This document shows, in pieces, positions 36,130 through 45,057 of a stretch of DNA of 64,000 nucleotides; position 1 is the stretch's first letter, and each line of letters begins with the position of its first letter. The stretch lies in assembly GCF_001693515.2 (NCBI RefSeq), contig NZ_CP042968.1:5890001-5954000 (forward strand), in the 5' to 3' direction. Both the position numbers and the translations under genes were made by a program. Below the pieces are notes generated by a model. That model saw only the letters and a program-made list of their open reading frames with translations, was not told the origin of the DNA and made no database searches. The DNA comes from Bradyrhizobium paxllaeri (GTDB lineage Bacteria > Pseudomonadota > Alphaproteobacteria > Rhizobiales > Xanthobacteraceae).

Positions 36130-37884
36130 TCAAATACCGAGACCGATTTTCCTCTCAAAGCTCCAGGTCACCCGTTCCCCTCCGATTGCGACGCCTGATA
36201 CCTCTCGACCAAGATGCCGCTCCAATGCCGGTCGCCACGGCACCAGCTGCAAGCCAACGCCGTCGTCAATCATGGCGAACCGGCCCGACGCCAGCACAAG
36301 GCGTCGACGATAGATGCCAGCCACATGCTCTCCCTCAGAACAGGGGCGATGCGGCAACCCTGTCTCGGCTGAAAGCCGCGCGGTAGCTGCATCAAGTTCT
36401 CTTTGCCTCAAGGTGTCGAGCAGATCGCGAGCGAAGATGACCCGCTGCCCCTGCCGCCGCGCAAGTCCTTCGCCTGCGAGATGATCTATCCGGCGTTCCA
36501 TCGCATCTCGTGCTGCGATGCCAAATCCAGCGCTGCTGATCTCCGAACCTCTGCCAATCAACTGTCGGTCGATCCAGGTCGCTCCCTGCGCCGTGACCTG
36601 GGCCTCAATACTGAGATCCGACCGCGTGGCGAGCGTGAGATGCTTGCGCCCCTGTGCATCCTCATGTGTCCGCGCCTCCACGATCGCGCCGGGCGTAGCG
36701 TCGCCGGTCATTTCGATATCGATAAACCTGATATGGTGCGTTCGTCCATCGACGCCTTCGACGATTGCGTAGGCCGACCCTTTCAGCTCATCCTGTAGCC
36801 CGCGCTCGACGAGGCGCCCGAGTACGGTATCGACCGGCTCGTCACCGTGCAGGGCAAAGCCTGAAACGTCGGGCTCGCGGTGAAAACCGCTCATCGCCCG
36901 ATGCATTGTTTTGATGATGTCGCCACGAATCGCGAGATCACGCAGCTTGTCCTCGATGCCGGGCTTGAGGGTCCAGCAACCGGGTGCGATCTGCTCGGCA
37001 AGACCGAGACGTTCCAGTCTGGCCGCCCGTCCGAGCATCAGGCGGCGGAGTTCGGGGTCTTCGCCAGATGCACTGGGGCGAAGGTCCGCCACGCCGGCAC
37101 CTTCGTCGGCGGCAACGCGCAGCGCCCGATCGAGGCTTGTCCAACGTTCGACCTCGACCTCCCTTTCCAGGGCCGAGCGGATTTCCTGCTCGCTGCGTGG
37201 TCCAAGCTCAAGGGTAACGCGCTCGGCAGCACGATCCCGAAAACCACGGCTGATGTAATCCCGGCTGATGACCAGGTCCTGACCATCCTCGGAACGTCCC
37301 CGGATCAGGACATGAACGTGCGGATTGTCGGTATTCCAATGATCGACCGCGATCCAATCCAATTTCGTTCCGAGATCCCGGCTGACATCGGTCATCAGCT
37401 CACGGGTGAAGGCGCGGAGATCGCCGAGCTCGGCAGCGTCCTCCGGAGAAATGATGAAGCGAAAATGATGCCGGTCATCCCTGCAGCGCTCGGCGAAGGC
37501 GCGTTCGTCCGCCGCGTCCGACGACACGTCGAACATCCGGGCTTCCGCTCCGTCCCGCGTCACGCCGTCTCGCTTCAAATAGGTGATGTGCTTGGCGAGG
37601 GGCGCCGAGCGAAAGCGGGTGCCCTGATGACGGACCACGCGCGCCTTCATCACCACACGTCGTGAGGTCGATCGCTGCGACAGGGAGAGCGCAGCACGCC
37701 GGCCCCGACCAAAGCGGGATCGGCTGGCACCGCCCTTGCCACGTCCAAAGCTGTGGCCGACATGGCCAGCCTTCTTTGCGGCGCGCATGACCTGACCGAC
37801 AAAGCTCTTCGGACGCGAGAGACCATGCCCACTATCGCGAATGCGACCCGGACGGATACGAAACTCATTGTCGCGCTGACTCAT
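36130..37884 (-). CDS. DUF3363/VirD2-type relaxase
   Basis: A 584-residue mobilisation nuclease. A basic Ser/Arg/Gly-rich N-terminus (about 1-80) precedes the relaxase core, with HITYLKRDGVTRDG, HHFRFIISPEDAAEL and the metal-binding NPHVHVLIRG, followed by the DUF3363 C-terminus (ALERHLGREVSGVAIGG). It should nick the element's oriT and lead transfer. The start overlaps a preceding frame by ATGA. It appears full length, unlike several other element genes. Confidence 0.9.
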   Translation of the reverse strand: MSQRDNEFRIRPGRIRDSGHGLSRPKSFVGQVMRAAKKAGHVGHSFGRGKGGASRSRFGRGRRAALSLSQRSTSRRVVMKARVVRHQGTRFRSAPLAKHITYLKRDGVTRDGAEARMFDVSSDAADERAFAERCRDDRHHFRFIISPEDAAELGDLRAFTRELMTDVSRDLGTKLDWIAVDHWNTDNPHVHVLIRGRSEDGQDLVISRDYISRGFRDRAAERVTLELGPRSEQEIRSALEREVEVERWTSLDRALRVAADEGAGVADLRPSASGEDPELRRLMLGRAARLERLGLAEQIAPGCWTLKPGIEDKLRDLAIRGDIIKTMHRAMSGFHREPDVSGFALHGDEPVDTVLGRLVERGLQDELKGSAYAIVEGVDGRTHHIRFIDIEMTGDATPGAIVEARTHEDAQGRKHLTLATRSDLSIEAQVTAQGATWIDRQLIGRGSEISSAGFGIAARDAMERRIDHLAGEGLARRQGQRVIFARDLLDTLRQRELDAATARLSAETGLPHRPCSEGEHVAGIYRRRLVLASGRFAMIDDGVGLQLVPWRPALERHLGREVSGVAIGGERVTWSFERKIGLGI

Positions 37885-38108
37885 GACGTCTCACCGCGTT
37901 TTCGAAGGCCGACGGCTCTCGGCGCATTGATTTCTTTGAGGCTTCTGAGTGGAGCGATGGCATGACCAAACTCGTCGCGCCGCAGAACCTCAACGCCATC
38001 AACCATATGCACTGAACCGAAGGCGGCGCTTTTCCCTTGCCATGCGCGGTTGATCGTTCGGGTCATTGCGGAGGGATCATCCAATAGCGCCTGACCGAAC
38101 ACGTCGGC
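37881..38108 (-). CDS. Hypothetical frame coupled to the relaxase
   Basis: An open frame whose stop overlaps the relaxase start as ATGA, usual for genes of this operon. Its last 75 or so codons (DVFGQALLDDPSAMTRTINR to INAPRAVGLRKRGETS) have protein-like composition. The frame is open further upstream, but that part overlaps a strong hairpin and looks non-coding. Related elements often carry a lytic transglycosylase gene here; I see no catalytic motif of one, so at most a C-terminal remnant survives. Confidence 0.3.
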   Translation of the reverse strand, partial: ADVFGQALLDDPSAMTRTINRAWQGKSAAFGSVHMVDGVEVLRRDEFGHAIAPLRSLKEINAPRAVGLRKRGETS

Positions 38109-38827
38109 TGGTGGCCGATCTGTTGCGAAAGAGCGGCCGCGACTTGGCAGTTGACTTGCGAAGCCCCCACTGTTTTGCGAGCGTTTGCGATAGCGATCGT
38201 TACCCGAAGGGCCGAGACACCCGTAGGGTGGCTCGGTGAGGAGCGAAGCGACGAGTAGAGCGCGGGCCGAAGGCATCGCCCGTATGCCATCAGCACGGCA
38301 TTGTCGCACTCCTCCACGAACTCTTGGCTGCGTGAGCGAGGGTTCCTTTAGTAGCAAACCCGAAAGTCTTAGCGTCATGATCGTGTTGCAGCGTTTCGAA
38401 TGCAAACCGAATGTCCGTCACGGGGCGCCAGCGAATCTGGAAACTGACGGCTGATATCACGAGCTGCCCGATGTGCAGCCGCCGGACGCTTACGGTTGAT
38501 CGGTTGATCTGCCCCTGCTCGTAATCACCACCGCTGAGATTGCGAAGAACTTCGACAGAAGGCGATTCAGCTCATTTGCTGCCGATGCGAGCAAGAGAAC
38601 TGCAAACACGAGCGCTACCACCACACATGAAGCGCAATCCCGACAGACGATGAGCGTGCCACCGTGCTCGCGACCGTCCAAGGTGAAGCTGCTTCGCGCC
38701 GGCCGTTCGGCCGTCCTGGACCGCCGCTGCGCGCGACGGCACGGCCAATTGTTGGTCGGGACGGAGGAATGGTCCCGCACTCGATCGAACAGAGGAATGG
38801 AGGATCGGAAGCGCCGATCAAGCACGG
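38109..38827. other. Non-coding interval with a candidate oriT hairpin
   Basis: About 700 bp without a supportable gene between the relaxase module and the peptidase gene, which normally lie close together. The most notable feature is the hairpin at 38212-38236. The remainder shows no family signature on either strand. Confidence 0.4.
38212..38236. other. Strong hairpin near the relaxase gene, candidate oriT element
   Basis: CCGAGACACCC (38212-38222) pairs with GGGTGGCTCGG (38226-38236), 10 of 11 positions, with a GTA loop. There is no T run, so a terminator is unlikely. Relaxase targets usually lie near such inverted repeats upstream of the relaxase gene. The nick site is not identifiable by eye. 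Confidence 0.35.
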
Positions 38828-39340
38828 TCACTCCTCCCAGGTCCACACCGGAAGCGCACGGCCGATCACAGCAAGCGCAGGCAGAAATCCGAAGTAGCGG
38901 CCGTCCAGCGACTCGCCGGACTGCCAGTTCATGAGAAAAAGCTGGCCTTCACCGACCACGCGGCACCCCTCCCATTGGGGTAACGGCCGACTGCGCCCGT
39001 CGCGATCCTTGGCCCCGCCCACCGCAATGCCGTCGACCGAAATCGTGCCCCCGGCTCTGCAGACCGTCTGCCCCGGCAGCGCCAGCACGCGTTTGAGCAT
39101 TGGGGCGCCGATAGGCAGATAGCCATTCGAATCGAGAAAGATCGCAAGCGGCTTCGGCGGCTGAACGGCAACCAGTTCCGTGACTGCGAGATTTTCCGCG
39201 GGCTGCAAACGATAGAGGCCGATTGGAACGCTGGCGGATGCATTCCAGATGTAGAGCGGACTTGGCTCCATGATCATGGTCGTGACAAGCGCGGCAGCAG
39301 CGCCACCCACGGCGGTCATGATCATCAGGCTGCCCGTCAT
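38828..39340 (-). CDS. TraF-like conjugative signal peptidase (S26 family)
   Basis: A 170-residue membrane protease with an N-terminal helix (MIMTAVGGAAAALVTTMI) and the S26 motifs: catalytic serine region NASASVPIGLY, catalytic lysine in LKRVLALPGQTV and the late motif ESLDGRYFGFLP. In conjugation systems TraF processes pilin. With no trb genes left it probably has no substrate here. It overlaps DUF2840 by ATGA. Confidence 0.9.
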   Translation of the reverse strand: MTGSLMIMTAVGGAAAALVTTMIMEPSPLYIWNASASVPIGLYRLQPAENLAVTELVAVQPPKPLAIFLDSNGYLPIGAPMLKRVLALPGQTVCRAGGTISVDGIAVGGAKDRDGRSRPLPQWEGCRVVGEGQLFLMNWQSGESLDGRYFGFLPALAVIGRALPVWTWEE

Positions 39341-39801
39341 CGCGTGGCCCTCTGCCGGTGGAGCCAGGCCTGATGTCGCGCCTTCGTATACGGACGGGGG
39401 TCCTCATTCACGGAGAGGCGGTTGTGAATATGATGCCAATGATCGGGCGCGACATCGGCCGGATCGATGCCGAGCGCCTCGATCGCTTCAACAATCTGCA
39501 GCACGCGCTCGACCTTCGGCCAGCCGGAGAGCCGCAGCAGAATTTCGCCGCCGGGCTTCACATACGGCACGGTCGAGCAACGCTGTCCTGGAGCGACCGC
39601 ACGCAAGATGTCGATCCGCGAAATAGCGGTTCCAAAGTCGCTGGATGTCCAACGGACGAAGGCAAAGACGCTGCCCGGTGCAAATGACAGGATGCGGCGA
39701 TGACGATCGATTTTCTTTTCTTCAGCGATGCGACCGAATCGAATGCGGTTTTCGATGCGCTTCTCGAGCCACAGAATCTCGACTAGCGTAAGATCGTTCA
39801 T
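39337..39801 (-). CDS. DUF2840 family protein
   Basis: A 154-residue soluble protein of the DUF2840 family, found almost only in these elements next to the TraF peptidase. Recognisable parts are LVEILWLEKRIENRIRFGR, APGSVFAFVRWTSSDFGT, RIDILRAVAPGQ and the C-terminal VAPDHWHHIHNRL. The function is unknown. It is coupled to the peptidase gene, and its start overlaps an upstream frame (ending NRAVSA) that may be the stub of a deleted gene. Confidence 0.88.
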   Translation of the reverse strand: MNDLTLVEILWLEKRIENRIRFGRIAEEKKIDRHRRILSFAPGSVFAFVRWTSSDFGTAISRIDILRAVAPGQRCSTVPYVKPGGEILLRLSGWPKVERVLQIVEAIEALGIDPADVAPDHWHHIHNRLSVNEDPRPYTKARHQAWLHRQRATR

Positions 39802-40090
39802 GCAGAGACCGCTCGGTTCGGGAGGTAAGGATCGTGTGTCCGGTATTCGTTGAGGAACAGGTGCGGTAGCGAGCCTGGATTGTGAACGTCAGCACGATTA
39901 GTGAGGCGCTGGCGCTGGTCGGGCCCAACGCGGTTTGCGGCGTCCGTTAGAGGAAACACGAAGGACTTCTGGTTGCGGCGGCAGCAAAGTGCAGGGAACC
40001 AAGGCCTTAAGCCCGATTCCGGTCCTCGATACCGGGGGGATCCGATCCCTGATGGCACGACGATTGCGGTCCCCGCTAGCACGCGTTGAT

Positions 40091-40222
40091 TCAAGGGCTG
40101 TCCCCCCGCATTAGAGATGAGATCGCGCCTGCGAAGTCTCTGGAACGGCGTGGGCGCGAGATCGCCGGGCAGTGCCGAAAGAGCTCAAGCTGGTCGCGCT
40201 CGGAATTGGGCTTGCGCCGCAT
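40091..40222 (-). pseudogene. repA remnant (replication initiator N-terminus only)
   Basis: The ATG at 40222, 22 bp after the HTH gene, begins MRRKPNSERDQLELFR, the typical N-terminus of the element's RepA. A missing G then shifts the frame; the next frame reads LSALPGDLAP, the expected continuation. Similarity stops near 40152 and the frame ends at 40091. ParA and the rest of RepA, normally some 1.5 kb, are absent between here and DUF2840. Confidence 0.65.
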
Positions 40223-40244
40223 GGTCACTACTCTCACGCGGCGA

Positions 40245-40514
40245 TCAGCGACGTTCCTGCCCCGCATACGGGCGCTTCTTGGCCGGCAGCACAGTCCCTT
40301 TGCCGGGATCGGATGTCGACGTTTTGGCGCCGAGATCAGCCCAGGCTTTCAAATCGTCCAGCGCATAGACGACACGGCCGCCAATCTTGCGATATGTCGG
40401 TCCAGTGCCGTAGGTGCGGTGCTTCTCGAGCGTGCGACCGGAGAGGCCGAGATAACGCGCGGCTTCCGGTGTGCGCAGGAAGCGCGGGGGTAGACCGGCC
40501 AACGGATCGGACAT
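40245..40514 (-). CDS. AlpA/excisionase-like helix-turn-helix protein
   Basis: An 89-residue DNA-binding protein with a MerR-like helix-turn-helix: FLRTPEAARYLGLSGRTLEKHR, GTGPTYRKIGGRVVYALDDLKAWAD. A basic tail follows. GGAG lies seven bases before the ATG. In related elements it precedes repA and probably regulates replication or excision genes. Intact. Confidence 0.88.
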   Translation of the reverse strand: MSDPLAGLPPRFLRTPEAARYLGLSGRTLEKHRTYGTGPTYRKIGGRVVYALDDLKAWADLGAKTSTSDPGKGTVLPAKKRPYAGQERR

Positions 40515-40648
40515 TGGAAAGCTCCAGGGTGACAGCGCACTGATGATGGGGGCGCCGGAGTGAGTGCGGTCATCATGGAGAAGCGCGGCTTCGGAGGGGG
40601 ATGCCGAAGATCAAGGGGTCGATTTTCGATACCCCCAAGCGGATGGTG

Positions 40649-41167
40649 CTATCTGTCCCGGCGCCTGGGCCGCAGGAGCTGACGATAGCCGCCGCGCACC
40701 AGCGCGAGGCCACGCTGCACCAGACGGATGGTCCGATTGCGCAGGTCGTGGGTTTTCCAGGCACGATCTGGGATGCGCTTCTTGCCGAACACCGCTTCGG
40801 CGATGGCGCGATATGTACTGCCGGCACTTTGTGCATCGAGCGCGCGAATAGCCTCGCTCAGGCGTTCGCGCCTTTGTTTTGAGAGATCACGGAACGCAGG
40901 CCCTGCCGTGCGCCCGTTCATCGCGCGCCACAGCCGTCGTGCAGCATAGGCGCGTTCCTCGAAATCGCCGTCGAACGGCAGTTCGGCAATATAGCGAGCG
41001 CCGACAGCCGGCGGCTCTCGCAACCAGACGCGGTGTTCAACCGCACCAAAACGAAGCACCGCGTGCCAGCCGTCGCTTGCACGGCGAACCTGGCCAGCCG
41101 CGAGATCGAGTAACGGCTGAGACGCTGCGGCAGCGCTGCGCGGTGACGCGGTCACTGCGACCGGCAC
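40649..41167 (-). CDS. DUF2285 domain protein, 3' part of a split gene
   Basis: A 172-residue frame covering the DUF2285 domain, with EHRVWLREPPAVGARYIAELPFDG, STYRAIAEAVFGKK and the end LVQRGLALVRGGYRQLL. The same frame extends upstream through QSIFWAPEVLPTVV, but no ATG/GTG start is found before 41167. In intact elements this follows a DUF6499 domain in one protein. Here the two parts are in different frames, shifted near 41227, so this piece may be made from the GTG at 41167 or not at all. Confidence 0.7.
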   Translation of the reverse strand: MPVAVTASPRSAAAASQPLLDLAAGQVRRASDGWHAVLRFGAVEHRVWLREPPAVGARYIAELPFDGDFEERAYAARRLWRAMNGRTAGPAFRDLSKQRRERLSEAIRALDAQSAGSTYRAIAEAVFGKKRIPDRAWKTHDLRNRTIRLVQRGLALVRGGYRQLLRPRRRDR

Positions 41168-41228
41168 GACGGTCGGCAGAACCTCGGGCGCCCAAAAGAT
41201 ACTCTGTTCTGTGAAGGACCTCAGTGGG

Positions 41229-41423
41229 TCATGGGCGAAAGCAGATGCCCCACCTCCTCCTGAACTCCGGTGTCACTTCGCCATCTGGGCTGCTGGCGAT
41301 CGTCGCCTCGTAATCGCGTCGGTAGTCCGCGTTACGACGAAGACATTCCCAGGCGATGTCGGTTATCTCTGCATCCTGAAGACTCTTGTAGGATTCCGGC
41401 GACCGCCAGTCGAACTCAGGCAT
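41229..41423 (-). CDS. DUF6499 domain protein, 5' part of a split gene
   Basis: A 64-residue frame, MPEFDWRSPESYKSLQDAEI to FRRRWGICFRP, matching the DUF6499 N-terminal domain that usually continues into DUF2285. It ends at TGA 41229 just where the other frame picks up the DUF2285 part (HDPLRSFTEQSIFWAP). A single-base indel near CTTTCGCCCATGACCC would rejoin them. Confidence 0.65.
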   Translation of the reverse strand: MPEFDWRSPESYKSLQDAEITDIAWECLRRNADYRRDYEATIASSPDGEVTPEFRRRWGICFRP

Positions 41424-41588
41424 TGCTTCCGCCCCATTGCACGCAACTAACAAGGATTGCGTCGCAATAATTACGAACGACGGAGTCGTAGGAAGACCCT
41501 AATTTGGCACCACGTGGTGCTCTCAGGTGACCACGCGCCGGCAGGAGAAGAAGATTCCAAAATCGACGACTCGGCCGATGAACTTCTT

Positions 41589-41861
41589 CTAATTTGATCC
41601 AGTGCCGCGCAAGAGACGTCCCTGTTCGGTCATCCACTTAGCGCGCGAAAGATGGCTCTGGAATGCATTCCGCGCGCGGTCCGGCTCGCGATCCGGATCG
41701 ATATGCAAGACCACACGAGCGACTTCCCGCCAGTCCGCGCCTTCGCTGTCGGCCTGCAGAAGGCGAATGTACGTGACGACATGCTGTTCGTCATAGGACG
41801 TCAACGCCGGATCCCTTGGAGCTAGATCGGCAACATCTGGATCACGTGGCGGCGTCTGCAT
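41589..41861 (-). CDS. Short ICE-backbone protein, probably DUF2285 family
   Basis: A 90-residue protein, acidic at the N-terminus: YDEQHVVTYIRLLQADSEGADWREVARVVLHIDP, then RARNAFQSHLSRAKWMTEQG. Proteins of this type accompany the DUF6499/DUF2285 gene in Rhizobiales elements and are usually annotated as DUF2285 family. The function is unknown. No strong ribosome site was seen. Confidence 0.75.
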   Translation of the reverse strand: MQTPPRDPDVADLAPRDPALTSYDEQHVVTYIRLLQADSEGADWREVARVVLHIDPDREPDRARNAFQSHLSRAKWMTEQGRLLRGTGSN

Positions 41862-41918
41862 GGTGTTACGCTTCGCGGAATTTGCTCTAGTGACGGTTCG
41901 TGTAACCGCACTTTGTTA

Positions 41919-41941
41919 AGTATATCGAGGTGCAATATACT
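41919..41941. promoter_or_regulatory. Inverted repeat before the XRE regulator
   Basis: AGTATAT (41919-41925) and ATATACT (41935-41941) form a 7-9-7 inverted repeat 25 bp upstream of the ATG at 41966. This fits an autoregulatory operator for the helix-turn-helix protein. Confidence 0.5.
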
Positions 41942-41965
41942 GAGCAAGCGGCGACCTTGCACCGC

Positions 41966-42196
41966 ATGGATTTGCGGGAGACATTCGCCACCAATTTGCG
42001 TCGTCTACGCAACGCGAGGGGATGGTCTCAAGACGAACTTGCTTGGGAAGCTGAGATAAGCCGGAGCTATCTGAGCCAGCTTGAAAAGGGCGTGTACTAC
42101 GTCAGCATAAAGGTCATTGGTCGCCTTGCCGACAAGCTCAACGTCGAGCCTGACGAATTCCTAAGGCGGACTGCAAAGAGAGGTCGCGCCAAATAA
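41966..42196 (+). CDS. XRE-family transcriptional regulator
   Basis: A 76-residue Cro/C1-type protein made up almost wholly of the helix-turn-helix domain: NLRRLRNARGWSQDELAWEAEISRSYLSQLEKGVYY and IGRLADKLNVEPDEFLRR. The ATG at 41966 is preferred over the GTG at 41930, because the latter would place the start inside the inverted repeat. It is the only plus-strand gene of the backbone and probably controls the divergent operon starting with the 90-residue protein. Confidence 0.88.
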   Translation: MDLRETFATNLRRLRNARGWSQDELAWEAEISRSYLSQLEKGVYYVSIKVIGRLADKLNVEPDEFLRRTAKRGRAK

Positions 42197-42211
42197 GCGC
42201 GCCTTCCGCGA

Positions 42212-42287
42212 GCCGGCCGTAGGCCGGCGAGCCCTGGACGCGGACACGCGTCACCGCCGCCGATCCGGCTTGCCGGATCGGCGGCGG
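42212..42287. terminator. Tandem GC-rich hairpins between convergent genes
   Basis: GCCGGCC (42212-42218) pairs with GGCCGGC (42222-42228), followed by a perfect 16-bp inverted repeat at 42254-42269 and 42272-42287. A weaker third repeat follows at about 42310-42340. They separate the convergent XRE and DUF932 genes. No T run follows, so termination is likely but not certain. Confidence 0.4.
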
Positions 42288-42343
42288 CGCATCAGGTCGT
42301 CTGGCAAGCCGCGCAACCGTTCCCGATTGCGCGGCTCACGGTG

Positions 42344-43540
42344 TCAGATTGCGCGCTCCATCAAGCGCTTTGCTTTTCCTTCCAGTTCCAGACGCGCATC
42401 CTGATGAGCCTTACCGCGGGCAAACGCGGTAATGCCCTGCACGAAATCGAAGATGCTTTCGGGTTTGCGGTGTTCTTCGCCCAAGACGGTCTCGATGATT
42501 TTCGACGTCTCGGACTTGGAAAACCCGCTCTTGCGGAGGAAGGTCTCTCGGTCCTCGTCCGTGCGGGCAACAATCCGCTCCCGCGCGGCCTTGATCCCGG
42601 CAATGAAAGGGGCCGGTGACGAGTTGGCGAAGCTTGTCAGCGCGGGCGCTGCCTCATGCGCGAAGCGCTGACCTGCGAATTTCGAATGGCGGATTGTGAT
42701 TTCCTCGAAATTCTCCACGCCCCAGAGATTGCGGTTCATGCAGACGGCGCGGAGATAGAAGCTGGCAATGCCCAGCGTCTTGCTGCCGACTTCGCTGTTC
42801 CAGCAATAAAATCCCCGGAAATACAAATCCGGCGATCCATCCGACAGGCGCCCCGCCTCGATCGGGTTGGTGTCGTCGACCAGAAACAGAAACACGTCGC
42901 GATCGCTGGCGTAGAGCGTCGTGGTGTCCTTGGTCACGTCCACAAAGGGATTGTGGGTCATGGTCGCCCAGTCCATCACGCCTGGAACTTTCCACCGGGT
43001 GTCGCCCGTGCCGTTGCCCGCGATCTTCATGACGGCGGCGACTAGTTCGTGGTCCCAGATGCGGCCATAGTCCGGCCCGGTCACGGCGCGAAGTTCGACC
43101 CGTCCGTTATCGGCTTCCAGCGTCTTCACGAGCTCGGCGCGATGTGACAACAAGCCGTGTTGCAGGTTGATGGCCGATAGGGCTGCGGGAAGCTGCCGCA
43201 GATAGGATGTCGGCGCACCGACGAGCGTACACAATTGGCCGAAGCTCCAATGGGTCGGCGCCACCGGTTCGTCACGTCCCGGCACCATCAGCGCCAGCCG
43301 CTCGGAATTCTCCCGGTTCGCCTCCACCCGGATCGCCCGGCTTTCCACTGTTCGCGTCTGCGCCCGCTCGGCCCGGCCTCGCACCGCCTTATAGAGGTCC
43401 GGCAGGTTCAAATACCGCTCGTCGTCCGGCCGCGAGAACCATTCGGACGACACGCGGCTATTCCTTTGGCCTCGCGACACATCAACGCGAAAGCCGCCGG
43501 AATGTGGTTGATCGTTCTGAGGCTGAGTCATCATGTTCAT
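42344..43540 (-). CDS. DUF932 family protein
   Basis: A 398-residue DUF932 protein. The ATG at 43540 has AGGAG nine bases upstream. Family phrases are HWSFGQLCTLVGAPTSYLRQLPA, VTGPDYGRIWDHELV, LYASDRDVFLFLVDD, YFRGFYCWNSEVGSKTLGI and the tail SIFDFVQGITAFARG. DUF932 proteins are plasmid- and phage-borne and have been related to host takeover, but their activity is not settled. The leader contains a perfect hairpin 23 bp before the start, a position shared with other genes of this element. Confidence 0.9.
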   Translation of the reverse strand: MNMMTQPQNDQPHSGGFRVDVSRGQRNSRVSSEWFSRPDDERYLNLPDLYKAVRGRAERAQTRTVESRAIRVEANRENSERLALMVPGRDEPVAPTHWSFGQLCTLVGAPTSYLRQLPAALSAINLQHGLLSHRAELVKTLEADNGRVELRAVTGPDYGRIWDHELVAAVMKIAGNGTGDTRWKVPGVMDWATMTHNPFVDVTKDTTTLYASDRDVFLFLVDDTNPIEAGRLSDGSPDLYFRGFYCWNSEVGSKTLGIASFYLRAVCMNRNLWGVENFEEITIRHSKFAGQRFAHEAAPALTSFANSSPAPFIAGIKAARERIVARTDEDRETFLRKSGFSKSETSKIIETVLGEEHRKPESIFDFVQGITAFARGKAHQDARLELEGKAKRLMERAI

Positions 43541-43562
43541 GGTCGTTCTCCTATGGGCTGAG

Positions 43563-43588
43563 GTTGAAGCGCAGCGCTGCGCTGCAAC
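43563..43588 (-). promoter_or_regulatory. Palindrome in the DUF932 leader
   Basis: GTTGAAGCGCAGC (43563-43575) and GCTGCGCTGCAAC (43576-43588) form a near-perfect inverted repeat (12 of 13), starting 23 bp before the start codon. A second repeat, GCGCGC-GGAA-GCGCGC, lies at 43665-43680. Confidence 0.5.
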
Positions 43589-43854
43589 CCTGCCCGTCGG
43601 CGAGACCTGGGGTAGCAAGGGCAAGGGCGGCTGGACGCGGAGGGGGATCACCCGCCTGACAAGGGCGCGCGGAAGCGCGCGTCTGCACGCGCCTGACGAC
43701 GTCGTCGTCATGAAGATCCTTTGCGCGGAAGACCGGGGAAACCCGTCCGGCCGGCACGCATGGCGTGCTTCACCCTTGCCGGCGCGAGGGCGGAGCCCTT
43801 AGCAATCTCTTCAAAAAGAAAATGCTCTTCTTCCTGTAAAGCCGCGCAAGAAAA

Positions 43855-43885
43855 GCAAAAAGCCCCGCCTCCGAGGAGGCGGGGC
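43855..43885 (-). terminator. Intrinsic terminator of the DUF736 gene
   Basis: An 11-bp GC stem (43862-43872 and 43875-43885) followed on the minus strand by TTTTTGCTTTT. It lies 17 bp beyond the DUF736 stop and separates that transcript from DUF932. Confidence 0.85.
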
Positions 43886-43901
43886 CGATGGTCCTGGGAG
43901 A

Positions 43902-44213
43902 TCAGTCGCCGTTGCGGCGGGACCAGATCAGGGTGAAGCCCTCGTCGCCCTCGACCTTCACCAGCGAGGCGTAGATCGGGGCCGGGAAGCTCGGATCGTC
44001 GAGCTTGACCGAGAGGTATTCGCGATCGCTGTCGCGGGCGGTCTTCTTCCAGGCGGCGCCGAACTCAGTGACACCGGCGAAGATGCGGTAGTCGGGCGCC
44101 TTGTCGTTTTCCTTCTCGGTTGCGGCGAACCTGGTCTTGATGTTCAGCGTCAGCGTCTTGATCGAGCCGATGTAGCCGTTGTGCGAAGCGGTGAAGGTGC
44201 CGATGGTAGCCAT
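43902..44213 (-). CDS. DUF736 family protein
   Basis: A 103-residue protein of the DUF736 family, very common on Rhizobiales elements: [69 protein letters not shown] precedes the ATG. It is a small soluble beta-rich protein of unknown function and usually highly expressed. It has its own strong terminator and a structured leader similar to that of the DUF2493 gene. Confidence 0.93.
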   Translation of the reverse strand: MATIGTFTASHNGYIGSIKTLTLNIKTRFAATEKENDKAPDYRIFAGVTEFGAAWKKTARDSDREYLSVKLDDPSFPAPIYASLVKVEGDEGFTLIWSRRNGD

Positions 44214-44235
44214 GGTAGTCTCCGTTTGTTGCTCG

Positions 44236-44392
44236 GGCCGCGCCCATCGCGGCCTCGATGGCGATCCTTGGCCCGGGGAGCGATCGGCCCGCAGCCTTCA
44301 GGCCCGCAGCGCCAGCGGAGGACGGCGATAGCCTGCTTTTTTGTTTTCCCGCGACGAATGCCGCCCCTTCGCGGCAGGGGAAAAAAGCAGGC
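44236..44392 (-). promoter_or_regulatory. Structured leader of DUF736 (proximal hairpin plus distal nested stem)
   Basis: The proximal inverted repeat GGCCGCG (44236-44242)/CGCGGCC (44248-44254) starts 23 bp before the start codon. The distal repeat GCCTGCTTTTTT (44331-44342)/AAAAAAGCAGGC (44381-44392) starts 118 bp before it and encloses a smaller GCCGC/GCGGC hairpin. Both parts recur at nearly the same distances before the DUF2493 gene. Confidence 0.55.
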
Positions 44393-45057
44393 GCAGCCGT
44401 TGCGGGAAGGCGATCGAGGCCTTGGCCGTCCCTCGGGCCTGATCAGCCCATTCGAGGTTGCGTTGGACGCGAGCCATGAACGAACTGAACGGAGACAACC
44501 ATGGCGGCCGACACCGACGCAGCACAAGGAAACAGCTGGATCTATCGGACACATGCTGACGGCGGCGCGTCCACGGCAAGGAAGACGCATCCCGGCAAAC
44601 GCTAACGCCCCCTCATCGCATTCCCGCGTGCCGGGGGGAGCGGCCGGAGTGATCCGCCAGATAGTGATCACAATGCTCCAGTCAGCACGCGATCAAAGCG
44701 TCCGGCCTCTTCGCTTGCTGCTGATCGACGAGCACGACACCAACGTCCCTTGGTCCGCCGCAGATGGTGTAGATCAGAGTGATCGAGGTCTCGATCATGG
44801 TGGGTTTTCATGCGGCGATCGCCGCTGTGCGCGAAAAGAAGCGGCCGCGCGCCGGTCAGGCGCGGGGCCGAAATTTTGGAACTCGCCGGGGCCGCTCGCG
44901 CGGCCCCGGCTCGATCCTCACTCTGCGGCCTGCGAATAGTCGCCGCCGCCTTGCGGATCATCGAGCGCGAGGGGCGGCGCCCCTTGGTTCACTTCCGCAA
45001 GGATGCGAATTGTCGTGCCAATGCAAGCAAGACCACTAGGCGGAAGTTCGAACGACA
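44393..45057. other. Interval without a convincing gene
   Basis: GC-rich open frames exist on both strands, but none has a clear family signature. A 38-codon minus-strand frame (44798-44682, ITLIYTICGGPRDVGVVLVD) reads like protein and may be a small gene or fragment. Confidence 0.35.
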
